From: Turritopsis dohrnii
Lineage: Eukaryota; Cnidaria; Hydrozoa; Anthoathecata; Oceaniidae
Direction of reading: 5' to 3'
Length of the DNA: 64,000 nt
NCBI GenBank assembly: GCA_027922465.2
Contig: BQMF02000260.1
Coordinates: 62,001-126,000 of the forward strand
In this document: positions 1-9,868 of the stretch, one piece after another
Layout: every line of letters starts with the position of its first letter
Position numbering within the stretch: position 1 is the stretch's first letter
Notes under the pieces: generated by a model
The model's database searches: none
Seen by the model: only the letters and a program-made list of their open reading frames with translations
Told to the model about the DNA's origin: nothing
Program-made: the position numbers and the translations under genes

Positions 1-1468
1 GAACGTCAAGATGGCAAAATTTGCCGCTTTCATCTCTAGAATGTTTATGTGTAGGTCTCATTTCTTCTCTGATTATGGTCCCTCTGTCCTCTTTCCCTGA
101 CAGTAAGCCCTCAACCCTCTTTTGAGGCATCCGACTTTATTTACAATTGGGGTGGCTTCCAAAGAACAGACCTTCCGTTGTTCAAACGCATGTTGTGTAT
201 CCACCATTCTATTTCTGCTCTCCCATGGGGGGAGAGTACGATTTGTTTTTCGTATGACAGATAAAAATTTAACTCTTGTATCACTTGTTTCTGCAAAAAT
301 CTGTACTGTAGAGGGGCTGGCAGAACTGCCATTGTTGTTGATGTCCCTATCAGTTGAGAAACCTCCCTTATGGAAAACTTTTTCTTGTCCAGCATTTTTA
401 GGCATGTCACAATTATCTTTTGAACTTTTTCTTCTGATAGGGACATTTCCATCTTTACTGAATCTATGATGATCCCTAAGAATTCTATCTTTTTTGTTGG
501 GGCTAATTCGGATTTTTCACATTGATTACGAAGCCTAGATGTTGTAATAGAAAACTCAATGTGTCCCTGGCTATCTCTCACTTCTCCTTGGAAGATGCCA
601 TCAAAAGAATGTCATCCAGATATATTGTCAGCCTTATCTGTAATTTTCTTAGAAGTGTTATTGGAACCTTCAATGATTTTGTGAACACTAGTGGTGCAGG
701 AGGCAGACCAAAGCACAAACAGAAGAATTGATAAAGCGAACCTTCCCATTCGAAAAGTAAGAACTTCTGTGAATTCTGATGGATGGGCATAGAGAAGTAC
801 GCATCCTTGAGATTTACCTTGCACATCCAATCGTTGGGCGAAAGAAGTTCTTTTACAAGGAATAGACCTTCCATTTCGAAATGTGGACAATGAATGAAAC
901 CGTTCAAATATTTTAGATTTATCACAAGTCTGACCCCCCATCTTTTTTGAGAACTGTAAAAATATTGCTCAAAAACTGGTCTTGAGAGGTTTTTACTTTT
1001 GAAATTGCACCCTTTACCAACATTTGCTCTATTTCCTGTCTCACTAGTTTCTTTTCTTCCTTTGTTAAGTTGTCTGCTTTGAGCAAAAAAGTTTGGTGAG
1101 GAGTCTCTATAAAGAGAATTTTGTAGCCTTGAACTATGTCTAGAACTGAAGGATCTTTTGTCAACTTTTTCCAGTTCTCGAGAAAGAAATTTACTCTTCC
1201 GGCCAGTGGTATACCCTGACTTATCCTGACCGGAAACAAGTTTCTCACCAATCTGTGAACTTTTGGATAGTCCTGAACTGAAAGAACTTGAGAAAAAGAA
1301 GTTTGACTTACCAATTCTGTTATTTCCACTTTGGGATTGGTTGCCTTGGTAGTCGTTGAAATAATTGTGCCCCCTTTCACTTGAACCGAGGAAGGGGCCC
1401 CCATGAAAGGGCTGCTGGTTCAAACCCAATTTTGGCTGATAGGACGATTTTTTGTTTCTTCCATCCAT
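1..1468 (-). pseudogene. DIRS-like reverse transcriptase / RNase H (frameshifted)
   Basis: Copies element RNA into DNA. Three frames must be combined: about 1404-922 gives the linker ending in KKDGGSDLVINLKYLN, about 920-578 gives the polymerase core with the catalytic motif TIYLDDILL, and 581-141 gives the thumb (KIEFLGIIIDS) and WW connection region. A fourth segment, about 140-1, ends in an RNase H-like stretch with AYCQGKRT and then HINILEMKAANFAI, which matches the family's end of RNase H. Each change of frame is a disruption, so no functional protein is expected. The neighbouring gag-like ORF on the right has the same orientation, as expected for one element. Confidence 0.75.
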
Positions 1469-2356
1469 AATATTAAAGAATTCCTTTGGTTTTTTTTTAA
1501 CTTCACAAATTCGAGCAATTTTTCATCAAATTTCTCTCCAAAGAGACGATTGGAGATGTCTTCTTGTAAAATGTCCTTATTTACCTTCATCATGTCCTTC
1601 ACCTTGGTCTTGTGGCCTTTGAGAATGGACATTAGGGCATTTCGGCGTCGATAATAAGAAATTGCGTTGAAGGCCTGGCCAAGTAGGGTGACTGTCATAT
1701 CCATCAGTCTGGAACAGTCTTTGGCATTGTTAGGCAGTGTTTAGCATTTCAGTAACTCCGTCAGTCATATCACTTTCGTTCATACTGGAAGTTTGCTCAA
1801 CGGCATTATCTTTCTGCATCTCTTAGAATTCCCACACTTGCGAAAGGGGACCAAAAACATTGGATACCTTGTCCTGAATTGAACTGAATGCTTTATCAAG
1901 AGATAGTGTTTCTTTGGTTTTCATCTCAAGTATCAAGGATTTAATATTTGCATCCATCTCCTTTTTGTTGTTCAAATTATCGGGAATGGGATACTGATAA
2001 AGAATCTCGTCCTTCACATCACTGTCTGGGATGTAAGAGTTCATTTGCTTAATAGCATATTCCGCTAAAACAGTTTTCATATCCCAAGCGTTTGTCTTGT
2101 CCTTATCGGATATATCAAATCGTTCCACCTCACTAATTTTCCTTGGAACATTCTCAAGCTTTTCATTTAATGGACGTTTACGAGTAATTGGCACAGACGG
2201 ATCCTGATTTTGGTCCTTCCGTCTGGCTTCTGCGTTCAACAGACTCTCAACTTGATCCATAAATGTTGAAGCAGTCTCAACTACGTTAGATTCTTCAGAT
2301 GCTTGAATGGTATTCATTCTAAGGAAAAACTTAGAAAAACGCATCTTAGACAACAT
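1420..2356 (-). pseudogene. DIRS-like gag protein (frameshifted)
   Basis: Likely the structural protein of the DIRS element. The first part (2356-1823, about 177 codons) is polar and lysine-rich, with no recognised catalytic motif. The second (1704-1420, another frame) contains the block LLGQAFNAISYYRRRNA followed by NRLFGEKFDEKL, which I recognise from DIRS-type first ORFs. A frame change and stops between 1705 and 1822 separate them. The 3' part overlaps the start of the RT frame. The assignment depends on the adjacent RT plus the LFG block; the protein has no standalone identity. Confidence 0.55.
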
Positions 2357-2830
2357 GTTTATTATTTGTCTCGAAGAGTCAGTGTGAATTACATAGTTTT
2401 ATGACAAGATAGCATTGATTTTTGAAGATTAAAATAACTTACATTTTTGTGGTTTCTAAACACGTCTTGATACTTCCGCGGGAAAGAGTTAAAGGTTGTC
2501 GGTGGCTATGAGCAATAGCTTTAAGCTATTTGCCATAGCCTGGATTCCTGATATTGTATCGTTTGTTTCTATTTTGTGAAATAAAATTATAGGGAGAAGA
2601 ACCATATTTTATTGTATGGAACCCAATTTAATGATTAAAAAAAAAAAAGTGGAAAGAATACAAATGGGTTTTCCAGCTATTTGTTCTTCAGTTTTTTCTA
2701 GATGATCTTTCGTTCTTCGCTTTAGTTGCAAAACTTGATTTGAATTTTAACCAACGTTTAATGATTAATGATTAACTAACGTTTATTTTTCTTTTTAGGC
2801 AAGTCAAGAGCCAGCCACTAGCAATCACTC
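2357..2830. other. Non-coding spacer
   Basis: Apart from the hairpin at 2504-2540 I see only AT-rich sequence with an A-run at 2638-2648. No ORF or repeat could be recognised. Confidence 0.4.
2504..2540. repeat. Short hairpin near the DIRS right edge
   Basis: A near-perfect inverted repeat opens GGCTATG and closes CATAGCC, with GCAATAGCTT paired to AAGCTATTTGC inside. It lies just outside the gag start and could be part of the element's terminal structure or independent. Confidence 0.5.
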
Positions 2831-2880
2831 CCAGTCGGCAAAATCGTCAAAAAGTCACTGTCACGAAGAGCATTTTTATA
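2831..2880 (+). repeat. Left half of a CCAGTGGGCAAA foldback element, split by a LINE
   Basis: The sequence CCAGTCGGCAAAATCGTC and the following AGTCACTG...GAGCATTTTTAT match the left half of the intact copy at 6991-7109. The matching right half is found 4 kb away at 6896-6945, on the other side of the LINE. Confidence 0.75.
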
Positions 2881-3134
2881 TTTATTTTATTTTATTTATT
2901 TATTCTTTCTTTAATGTTGACAAAAGTGGTATATATACAATAAAACTAAAATAAACTCCTTAGAAAATAAAATAGCAATAATGCTAATTGAAGTCAACAG
3001 TCGGTTAAAATAGCAATAAAAATAATAATAATGAATAATAATGATTAAAATACACAATACTTAAAATATATACAACAATAAATATTAATAAAAACAGCAG
3101 GCAGATATTAGACCACATGGAAAGGTTTCTGAAG

Positions 3135-6100
3135 CTAGACATATCCCACGTTTTGGATGTATGTTTTGCATAACCTACAGGGACAGTTTGTCGGTACCCA
3201 ATTTTTGATTTTCTGCTTAAATTCATTGATACTAGAGGATTCCTGTATTTTCTTTAAAGACCATATTTTAGGGGCTAAGTATGATACGGTTTCTGTTCCC
3301 CACTGAACAGTTTTTGGATTAATGTTATTATTCTCGCGGGTTCCTCTTAACTCGTAAGTGGGAACACGAAAGTCAAAAATCTCTGTAACGATTTCAGGAG
3401 AAAGGCCTTTTTTAGCCTTGTACACTTCAGTAGCTAAAAGTTGAAGGTTTTTATGATGTATTGTTACAGAATTATTTCTTTGCAACAGTTCTTGAAAATT
3501 AGTTTCAAAATCGTTATAGATAATCCTCAATGACCTTTCTTGGATCCTATTAATTCGGTTATTTAGACCTCTGCTGTGATTCATCCAAATCAAGGGGCAG
3601 TAGCTGAACTGGGAAGAAACGTACGAGGTCATGAGTAATTGCTTTTTCTCAAGGTCCATATAGGGAGCAACTCTACTAAGTGCGTGTAATTTCCGTGAAG
3701 CTGCATCACAAAGATTAGAAACATGTTTCTCAAAAGTTAACTTTTTGTCGATTGTGACTCCCAATAACTTTTGAGAATCACTGTTACGAATCAAGCTGTC
3801 TTTAACAAGAAGAGACGCATCTTCATTTGCGTTTGATAAAAAGCTGCATTTATCAGAGTTAAATTTCATGCCATTATCTAAACACCACTGGGATATGACA
3901 TCAGCTGTTTTTTCTAACTTTTGAAAAATATCTGTGTCATTTTTACCGCAAATATATGGTGTATTGTCGTCAGCGTAGCTTGCTATGTCTACCTTATCAG
4001 TGAAAAGAAACAAATCTGCAAGAAAAATATTGAAAAGGAGAGGACCTAAAATTGATCCTTGTGGTACTCCGCTTTCTACCTCTATCCAATCACTGTAAGC
4101 GAAGTTTATTTTCACTCTTTGTTTTCTTCCCTTAAGGTAACTACGCAATAGTTTCAATGATTTAGTGTCACATCCATAGGCATGAAGCTTTGCGATTAAC
4201 AAATCGTGATTTAACACATCAAAAGCTTTGGATAAATCTGTTAGTAGGGCTGCGTAATGTCCCTTATTATCAAGGCTTTTCTTACATTTTTCAAGCATTG
4301 CTAATAAACAATGCTGAGTATTAAAGCCTTTTCTGAACCCACATTGATATTTCGAGAAAAGCAAATTGAAATAATCTTCAAGTTGTTTGTGCATGCTCCC
4401 CTCGTGTATCTTCGATAAATTAGGCAAAATGCTCACAGGTCGATAATTTTGAACATTTGATCTGTCACCTTTTTTGAAAGCAGGAGTGACATTACTAGGT
4501 TTTAGTCTGGGTGGAAAATTACACATATCATACATAAAATTGACACTGTTTAACAAGACACTATCAAAAATATCACAGTTTTCTTTTATCAGTTTTGTAG
4601 GTATATCAGAATCCTGTGAAGCCTTTTGCGGATCTAACCTCTCTATTGCTTTTCGAATTTTCTCTAAGGAAGTATGTTTGAAAGAAAACGTTTCGCCCGT
4701 TGAATGAAATTCTTTTATTTTCTTTATGCTAGGGTGGTTTTGGTATTTTGAAATAATTTTAGAAATTTCGTCATGGGCTCCTTCGCAATCCTCTGTAAGA
4801 AGCTTTTCATTCAAAGAAATTCCTAGATTAGGCACAATACTTGTAAAATAAACATTAAATTTATTGGCAACATCTCTTTCATTGCGCACAATCTCACCAT
4901 TTTCCACAAGTGTAAAGTTTTCTTTTATCAGAGCTTTATCCGAAAAAAGAGGTTTAATGGTTTTCCAAAATTTTTTAGTGTCTGTTATACTTTTTATATT
5001 AATATTATTATAGTAGTCCCGTTTCGTTTTCCTGAGAACATTGACGCACTTATTGCGCTGTTTCTTGTATTCAACCCAGCTTAGTTCAGTCTTGCATCTA
5101 AGGTATCTATTTTTTAGTCTCGACCTATTCATAATAGCTTTTTTCATTTGTTTGTTCATGAAAGGAGCATTATTACCTCGTACGTATTTGCATTTTCTAG
5201 GGGCATGATTGTCCAAAACATTTAAAACCTTTTCAACGGTTTTCTCCATGTCTGTGCCAAGAAAGTCTTTGATATCAAGTTTTCCCATTAACTCCCATCG
5301 AAATTTTTCATTACAGTAATTTTTATGGTTTCTGTAATAGACTTTATTCGAACCACATTTGGTAAAATGCGTTTTCATAACCGTTAGGACTAGCTTATGG
5401 AAATCTGAAAGGCCCGTTTCTACCGTATGTGTGTCCTGAAAACTCAGTGGACTGTTTGTAACAAATAGGTCAATACATGATGGATTATCTGGATTTTTAA
5501 AGCATGTTTTGTCCTTTACAATGTTATGCAAAGCATACAGTTGGTTAAATTCGCCAAAAACAGGGAGAGAGGTTTCGGCATTAAAGTCTCCGAAAAGGAG
5601 GATATTATCATAGCTTCCAGAATTTAGGTCCAGTTCATCTGCGAGAACCTTAAGATGACTCTCAATCAAAGATCGTTTTGGGTTATACGAACAGCAAAGA
5701 AGCCACTTCTTTTTACGTAGGTTTATTTCAACAAGTAGATATTCAGCTGATTCTTGAAATTTGCATTTCAAGAGTTTGCACGGAATATCCTCACGGACAT
5801 ATAAAAGCAGGCCCCCTCCACTCGCGTCTCTGTCTAATCTGAAAGGCTTACTAAAACCTCTCATATGAAACTGATTTTCCGGAAAACTACTGTCGAGTTT
5901 AGTTTCAGAGATCAAGAGTATGTCTAAATTTTCATTTATTATTGATGAGAGCTGTTCAAATTTGTTTCTTAACGAGTTGATATTGAGTTGACCAATAATA
6001 ACCCTATTAAGATGTTTAATTCGAAAATTTTGAAGAGTTTTATAAATGTCAGTCTCATCATTAGACATATTCTCGTTTTCGTTTATTAAGACCTCTTTTG

Positions 6101-6149
6101 AAGTGGATTTCGCAGGGTTGGAATCGTTTGGATCAGTATTTGTGCACAT
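3135..6149 (-). CDS. LINE ORF2: apurinic-like endonuclease plus reverse transcriptase
   Basis: A 1004-codon uninterrupted frame. It nicks target DNA and primes cDNA synthesis. The N-terminal third is the exonuclease-endonuclease-phosphatase fold: IGQLNINSLRNKFEQL, ISETKLDSSFP, FGDFNAETS, SCIDLFVTN and the terminal GLSDFHKLV are its catalytic blocks in order. The central reverse transcriptase shows LTDLSKAFDVLNHDLL, SGVPQGSILGPLLFNIFL and the active site SYADDNTP, then LLGVTIDKKLTF. The first ATG is at 6149, but the frame is open upstream to the TGA that ends ORF1. There are no internal stops, so this is a recent insertion with catalytic residues in place. Family level is CR1/L2-like by motif style; the exact clade is not resolved. 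Confidence 0.9.
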   Translation of the reverse strand: MCTNTDPNDSNPAKSTSKEVLINENENMSNDETDIYKTLQNFRIKHLNRVIIGQLNINSLRNKFEQLSSIINENLDILLISETKLDSSFPENQFHMRGFSKPFRLDRDASGGGLLLYVREDIPCKLLKCKFQESAEYLLVEINLRKKKWLLCCSYNPKRSLIESHLKVLADELDLNSGSYDNILLFGDFNAETSLPVFGEFNQLYALHNIVKDKTCFKNPDNPSCIDLFVTNSPLSFQDTHTVETGLSDFHKLVLTVMKTHFTKCGSNKVYYRNHKNYCNEKFRWELMGKLDIKDFLGTDMEKTVEKVLNVLDNHAPRKCKYVRGNNAPFMNKQMKKAIMNRSRLKNRYLRCKTELSWVEYKKQRNKCVNVLRKTKRDYYNNINIKSITDTKKFWKTIKPLFSDKALIKENFTLVENGEIVRNERDVANKFNVYFTSIVPNLGISLNEKLLTEDCEGAHDEISKIISKYQNHPSIKKIKEFHSTGETFSFKHTSLEKIRKAIERLDPQKASQDSDIPTKLIKENCDIFDSVLLNSVNFMYDMCNFPPRLKPSNVTPAFKKGDRSNVQNYRPVSILPNLSKIHEGSMHKQLEDYFNLLFSKYQCGFRKGFNTQHCLLAMLEKCKKSLDNKGHYAALLTDLSKAFDVLNHDLLIAKLHAYGCDTKSLKLLRSYLKGRKQRVKINFAYSDWIEVESGVPQGSILGPLLFNIFLADLFLFTDKVDIASYADDNTPYICGKNDTDIFQKLEKTADVISQWCLDNGMKFNSDKCSFLSNANEDASLLVKDSLIRNSDSQKLLGVTIDKKLTFEKHVSNLCDAASRKLHALSRVAPYMDLEKKQLLMTSYVSSQFSYCPLIWMNHSRGLNNRINRIQERSLRIIYNDFETNFQELLQRNNSVTIHHKNLQLLATEVYKAKKGLSPEIVTEIFDFRVPTYELRGTRENNNINPKTVQWGTETVSYLAPKIWSLKKIQESSSINEFKQKIKNWVPTNCPCRLCKTYIQNVGYV

Positions 6150-6218
6150 ATCTGCCTGACAGTCCGAATCAGAAGGGATTATTTCATCTAGGGAAAAATC
6201 TACCTGCTGTTCAGCTTG

Positions 6219-6894
6219 TCAGCATTGCTTTTCAATAGAACGTAAAAAATTTCTGAGAAGAAGTTTTGTACCTTTTTTGTTAGTATGTAGCTTACTTCCA
6301 TTCAGATGCATTGGAGGATTCACATTTTCGTGACTAATAAAACAGATATTTCGGTCTTCGCATAACTTCTGTACGACTTTGTTGACTTCTCTAGCCTTTT
6401 TCGATAAATGATCGCCTCTTGGTACAATCGAAGACACTTTTACAGTGGTGTGATCCGAAGAACATGCAATAGCGAGATCAATAATTGATTTGGCTGTTCC
6501 GATCGGTCCTTCATTTTGACATAAATTATTAGTTCCACAATGGAGTATTAAATAGTCAGGCTTTTCTCTAAGCGTTGGTTTCACGTATTGTTCCATGCAC
6601 GATATTTTAGCTCCAGAAAAAGACTTCACTATAACTTTCTGGGTGTTATTCAATTTCACACTGATTTTCCAACCATTAACATGTTTCAGCATACTATCTC
6701 CAAGGACATAAGTAACGGGTTTCTTTGAGATAGTTCGATTGTTCAATGAGTTCGTTTTATTGCTTTCTAACGAGCTTTCATCAATGGGGTAGTTTGCTAG
6801 TCTCTCTAAACGTTTTTTTAATGATTCATGTTGAAGTATTTTGTGCTTCTGGTATTTTTTATTATATGACTCTCTAATGTCTTTCAACTGTAGA
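6219..6894 (-). pseudogene. LINE ORF1 remnant with SGNH esterase domain (5' truncated)
   Basis: About 222 codons of an SGNH/GDSL-like hydrolase, a domain known in ORF1 of some CR1/L2-type elements. Block I is YVLGDSMLKHVNG, the glycine block is VIVKSFSGAKI, and the Asn block is LILHCGTNNL. A distal candidate for the His block lies near HLNGSKLHTNKKG. No ATG starts this frame, because the insertion is truncated just upstream at about 6895. It ends in TGA at 6219-6221 in exactly the same frame as ORF2, with no other stop before the ORF2 ATG. The TGA may be a mutation or a regulated stop. Confidence 0.75.
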
Positions 6895-6895
6895 A

Positions 6896-6945
6896 ATTGT
6901 GTGTATATTTCTATAGAAATACACTCCTTCGCCGTGATTTTTTAA
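6896..6945 (+). repeat. Right half of the LINE-split foldback element
   Basis: TGTGTATATTTCTATAGAAA followed by CACTCCTTCGCCGTGATTTT matches the right half of the copy at 6991-7109. Joined to 2831-2880 it reconstitutes one element, marking the LINE insertion point. Confidence 0.75.
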
Positions 6946-6990
6946 CTTTTCTTTTCACGCAAGTGAAGAACTAACTACTAACAATCATTG

Positions 6991-7109
6991 CCAGTGGGCA
7001 AAATCGTCAAAAAATCACTGCGATGAGGAGCATTTTTATTAAAATAGTGTGTAATTTTCTATTGAAATGCACTCCTTCGCAGTGATTTTTCAACAAATTT
7101 GCCCACTGG
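6991..7109. repeat. Intact CCAGTGGGCAAA foldback element (119 bp)
   Basis: Both ends read CCAGTGGGCAAA inward, followed by AAAAATCACTGCGA on each arm, so almost the whole unit is one imperfect palindrome around AAAATAGTGTGTAATTTTC. Further copies lie at 62328-62445 and 62797-62884. The 40 bp before this copy resemble the 40 bp before the broken copy at 2831, so flank and element were duplicated together. Confidence 0.8.
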
Positions 7110-7344
7110 TTTAATGGGCATTAGATTTTTACACAAAACATATAACAAAACATAATAACACGTATTGTGCTTTTAAGCATGCTAAATTGGTTTCATGCCG
7201 ATCTTGCTTGAGTGCAGAGGACACAGGGTAACTAAATTAAAACAAGAAACCGTAACATTTTTGTGTTTTTTCTTTTGCTTTTCTTTAATTTTGGATTAGT
7301 ACAAAGTATTTGATTATCATATACAAGGATTGGCTCTAAAAATG
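7110..7344. other. 3' flank of the acyltransferase gene
   Basis: On the minus strand the region after the stop becomes A-rich near 7255-7290 (runs of A separated by single bases), which might be a decayed poly(A) tract. No other feature was seen. Confidence 0.3.
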
Positions 7345-9216
7345 TTACTTCGAAATGCAATGTATCAATTGGTGCATTGTTTCAAAAAATATCTTGGACA
7401 ATTCATCAACAGGTGGTCCTCTGCCAACAGAGAAGAAACCTCCATCCATTCCATCATCTTTATATAAGTACGTGGCTGCCATCCCAGCTACGTATTCACT
7501 AAATACTAAGTTGGCAGCGATCTCCTTTGGGAATGTCGTGACATTCATAAACGGGCTCATAGAATCTAAAAATAACTCGCTACTAAGAAATTCACAAGGT
7601 TTCCCTACTTCTTGCGAGAAAGAATAAAGTGATGACAAATGTCGGTCGAATTGACCAAATCCCATTCTCATCTGCAGAACATTCGCGTAGTATTGATCCG
7701 AAAAATGTCTGAACGAAGATATGTCCAACTTCTCCTGATTGATAAATCTTTGAGCAATGTTTACCATAAGGGGCGTTGGATCTACGGTATCGAAGGCGTG
7801 GCCATTAATAAAATGAGGCGTTAATATTGGTGACGTCACCATCTTTGGTTTCCCATACATTCTAATGAGGGATATTTGCATAGCAAGTTGGACCATGGAG
7901 CTCGGATTGAGAAATCTTTTCTTAAATTCTTTGCTGGTGATGTCGTTGCTTGGAAATGATTTACACTGGAACTTGTCACGAAAAGCATAAAACACCTTTT
8001 TCGCATCTTCAATACCTGACTGTGTATGATCATCAATGTTAAATTCAAGCTTCTCAAATCTTGATGATTTTGAGACGCCACCAATTGAAACATTTGCAAG
8101 TGATTCGTATAATTTTTTTGCTCTCAGAGTAATCTCTCCCCCAGTAACTGCATGTACTTCAAGGCCATTACCTCCAGCACCCACATTTGGAGAATTCGCA
8201 TTAGTGCTTATGTAATTGGTTTTATCAAACCATCGATCACCAGGAAATTCACCTATATGCATGTTCTTCTGTAGGTCGTCCGACTCAAAATGTCCGTCCA
8301 AAGTTACAACTGAAATTGATTCATCAATGGTCTTCACCAAGTTGGCATTATGAGGATCAGTTAACAAATGATTTCGGTATTTAGCCCACGACGTTCGATC
8401 TAAAGCCGTTAGTGCTGCAATTGGTGATGGTGAAGGTATCTCCGATTGTTCTTTGATCTCCTTCAAAGCTCCATAAAGTTCGCTGATGCCAATTATCCCT
8501 CCAGTTTCAGAGAGCATGTCGAGTGTAAATAAGTGGCCATTTCGAATGATTACGCAACTGTTTGATTCGTTACTATTCTGCATGGAATCCATAGTTATAC
8601 CAGGTATCCGAGAACATCCAAATACACGAGAATATGTCTTCATATTGAATGGAATCATGCCGAGTGCTAGCGCTACCTGGGTTCGGTGATTTTCACTAGT
8701 CTGTCTCAATACGCCCTCAAAAACAGGATTGTAATTCATGACAACTGGTGCAATGGTGTTGTTCTGCGCAGGCTTTACCAAGTGTGCTGTACAGTGAATT
8801 AATTTTGCTGTACGCAATAACTGGGAATCCTCATCACCCAAATCGCATATAAACGTTGAATTATCTTGTTCAAGCAAGGATTGCCTTAAACCCAAACAAT
8901 AATCGACATAATCTTGTCCTCCATAGGAAATCTTACCTTCTTTATACATGTCACTAAATAGTTTTTGCAACACCTTTCCATTTCCTTGCATGAAATTGTT
9001 GGCCAGTTTTTCTAATTTTTGGAATTGGTTTGAATCACATAAAGCCTTTTGTCGTTCTAGATACATGGGAATGCTCTCTTCAAGGGTTGCCAGCGGAAGA
9101 TATGGCAAAGACTTTTGAAAGAAATCTGTCGGCAACGTGTTTTTGGAATCGATATGAAGTAATCTCGCGACAAACCGTGGTTGTAAGACCCTTTTCATAG
9201 ATGTCTGCATGGCCAT
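7345..9216 (-). CDS. Divergent choline/carnitine acyltransferase family protein, intronless
   Basis: 623 codons, close to animal carnitine acetyltransferase length. Enzymes of this family move acyl groups between CoA and carnitine or choline. The start ATG at 9216 has a purine-rich context, and the basic N-terminus (MKRVLQPRFVARLLHI) could target mitochondria. Family marks in order are the N-terminal LPYLPLATLEESIPMYLE, YSRVFGCSRIPG near residues 195-206, RWFDKTNYISTNANS near 328-342, and GFGQFDRHLSSL near 519-530. The expected catalytic Glu-His region reads GLEVHAVTGG: His355 is there but the usual Glu and acidic partner are changed. The carnitine-binding serine/threonine region near 458-481 is also poorly conserved. 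I infer a functional but divergent, possibly non-canonical or inactive, paralogue. The absence of introns suggests a retrocopy or a single-exon gene. Confidence 0.8.
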   Translation of the reverse strand: MAMQTSMKRVLQPRFVARLLHIDSKNTLPTDFFQKSLPYLPLATLEESIPMYLERQKALCDSNQFQKLEKLANNFMQGNGKVLQKLFSDMYKEGKISYGGQDYVDYCLGLRQSLLEQDNSTFICDLGDEDSQLLRTAKLIHCTAHLVKPAQNNTIAPVVMNYNPVFEGVLRQTSENHRTQVALALGMIPFNMKTYSRVFGCSRIPGITMDSMQNSNESNSCVIIRNGHLFTLDMLSETGGIIGISELYGALKEIKEQSEIPSPSPIAALTALDRTSWAKYRNHLLTDPHNANLVKTIDESISVVTLDGHFESDDLQKNMHIGEFPGDRWFDKTNYISTNANSPNVGAGGNGLEVHAVTGGEITLRAKKLYESLANVSIGGVSKSSRFEKLEFNIDDHTQSGIEDAKKVFYAFRDKFQCKSFPSNDITSKEFKKRFLNPSSMVQLAMQISLIRMYGKPKMVTSPILTPHFINGHAFDTVDPTPLMVNIAQRFINQEKLDISSFRHFSDQYYANVLQMRMGFGQFDRHLSSLYSFSQEVGKPCEFLSSELFLDSMSPFMNVTTFPKEIAANLVFSEYVAGMAATYLYKDDGMDGGFFSVGRGPPVDELSKIFFETMHQLIHCISK

Positions 9217-9360
9217 TTTTGATCCAAAATGTTCTGAAAAAAAATCATAATCCTATGTGAAACTGAGAAGAAATTGACGACTGAATTAGAACGCGCGTGT
9301 GCAAATTGGTGAATCATCAGATTACTATCTGCCATATTGGCCATCTTAAATACCTTGTGC

Positions 9361-9550
9361 AGCGATGGTGTAGCGATTAGTACCTTTGAGTGCGACCACT
9401 GCGACCCGTGTTCAAGTCCAGTCATGTCGAATCTCAATACTCCACTCCGGTGCGCTTTAAAAGCAGCATATCAACCCATTAGGAGCCATCGACTGACTGC
9501 ACACTGGCCTTCGGGCAAGTTAGAGCAATGCTATATGTATATATATTACA
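9361..9550 (+). repeat. tRNA-derived SINE
   Basis: TGGTGTAGCGATTAGT (9366-9381) fits an RNA polymerase III A box and GTGTTCAAGTCC (9409-9420) fits a B box. The 3' part contains a 29-bp block at 9487-9515 that recurs perfectly, reverse complemented, at 62664-62692. The unit fades into a TA-rich tail. Confidence 0.7.
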
Positions 9551-9663
9551 AAATCCCATGTCTGATATCTGATAATCTAGACCTGCAAGCTTGTTTATTA
9601 TTTCATGTGATTTTAGTTATTTTGTCTATATCGAATAAAGATTTGTTTCTATATTTCTTTAAG

Positions 9664-9868
9664 ACTGAAGCGTTGGAGAAAGCGACGTAAAGATGTTTTA
9701 TCGCAATCAAATGTTAAAGATCTAAGTGAGGAGGAGCCAGTCATTGTCAGTGATGAGGACACATCTATATTACAAAATGTTTCACTTTCTTCAGATGATA
9801 GTTTTGACAATCATTCAATTTTTGGAGACAATTGGAGACAATTGTCATTAAGTTTCTCTTTGCGCTAA
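9664..9868 (+). other. Possible orphan exon or decayed coding fragment
   Basis: After a pyrimidine-rich stretch ending TTTCTTTAAG, a frame reads RLKRWRKRRKDVLSQSN, then an acidic serine-rich segment (EEEPVIVSDEDTS), to a TAA at 9866. The basic-then-acidic composition looks like coding sequence, but no start, partner exon or family was recognised. Confidence 0.2.

Larger units (their letters stand above)
1..2400 (-). mobile_element. DIRS-type tyrosine-recombinase retrotransposon, left part cut by window edge
   Basis: Reading leftward on the minus strand the order is gag-like protein, reverse transcriptase, then an RNase H-like segment. The tyrosine recombinase expected next would lie outside the window. 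The DIRS-style assignment rests on the RT N-terminal block, the YLDD active site and the FLGIIID block after it. The coding region is split over at least four frames, so the copy is dead. The right boundary near 2400 is approximate, because no terminal repeat could be paired without the other end. Confidence 0.75.
2881..6895 (-). mobile_element. 5'-truncated CR1/L2-type non-LTR retrotransposon
   Basis: A LINE lies on the minus strand with an SGNH-esterase ORF1 remnant, then endonuclease and reverse transcriptase. Its 3' end (window left) is a run of AATAAA/ATAAAA-like units at 2881-2912, the microsatellite-type tail usual for CR1/L2 relatives. Its 5' end stops inside ORF1 and abuts half of a foldback element, so it is a typical 5'-truncated insertion. 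No clear target duplication was found. Confidence 0.85.

Noticed and set aside
4474..4707. ORF antisense to the LINE reverse transcriptase
   Set aside because: Shadow of the intact minus-strand ORF2.
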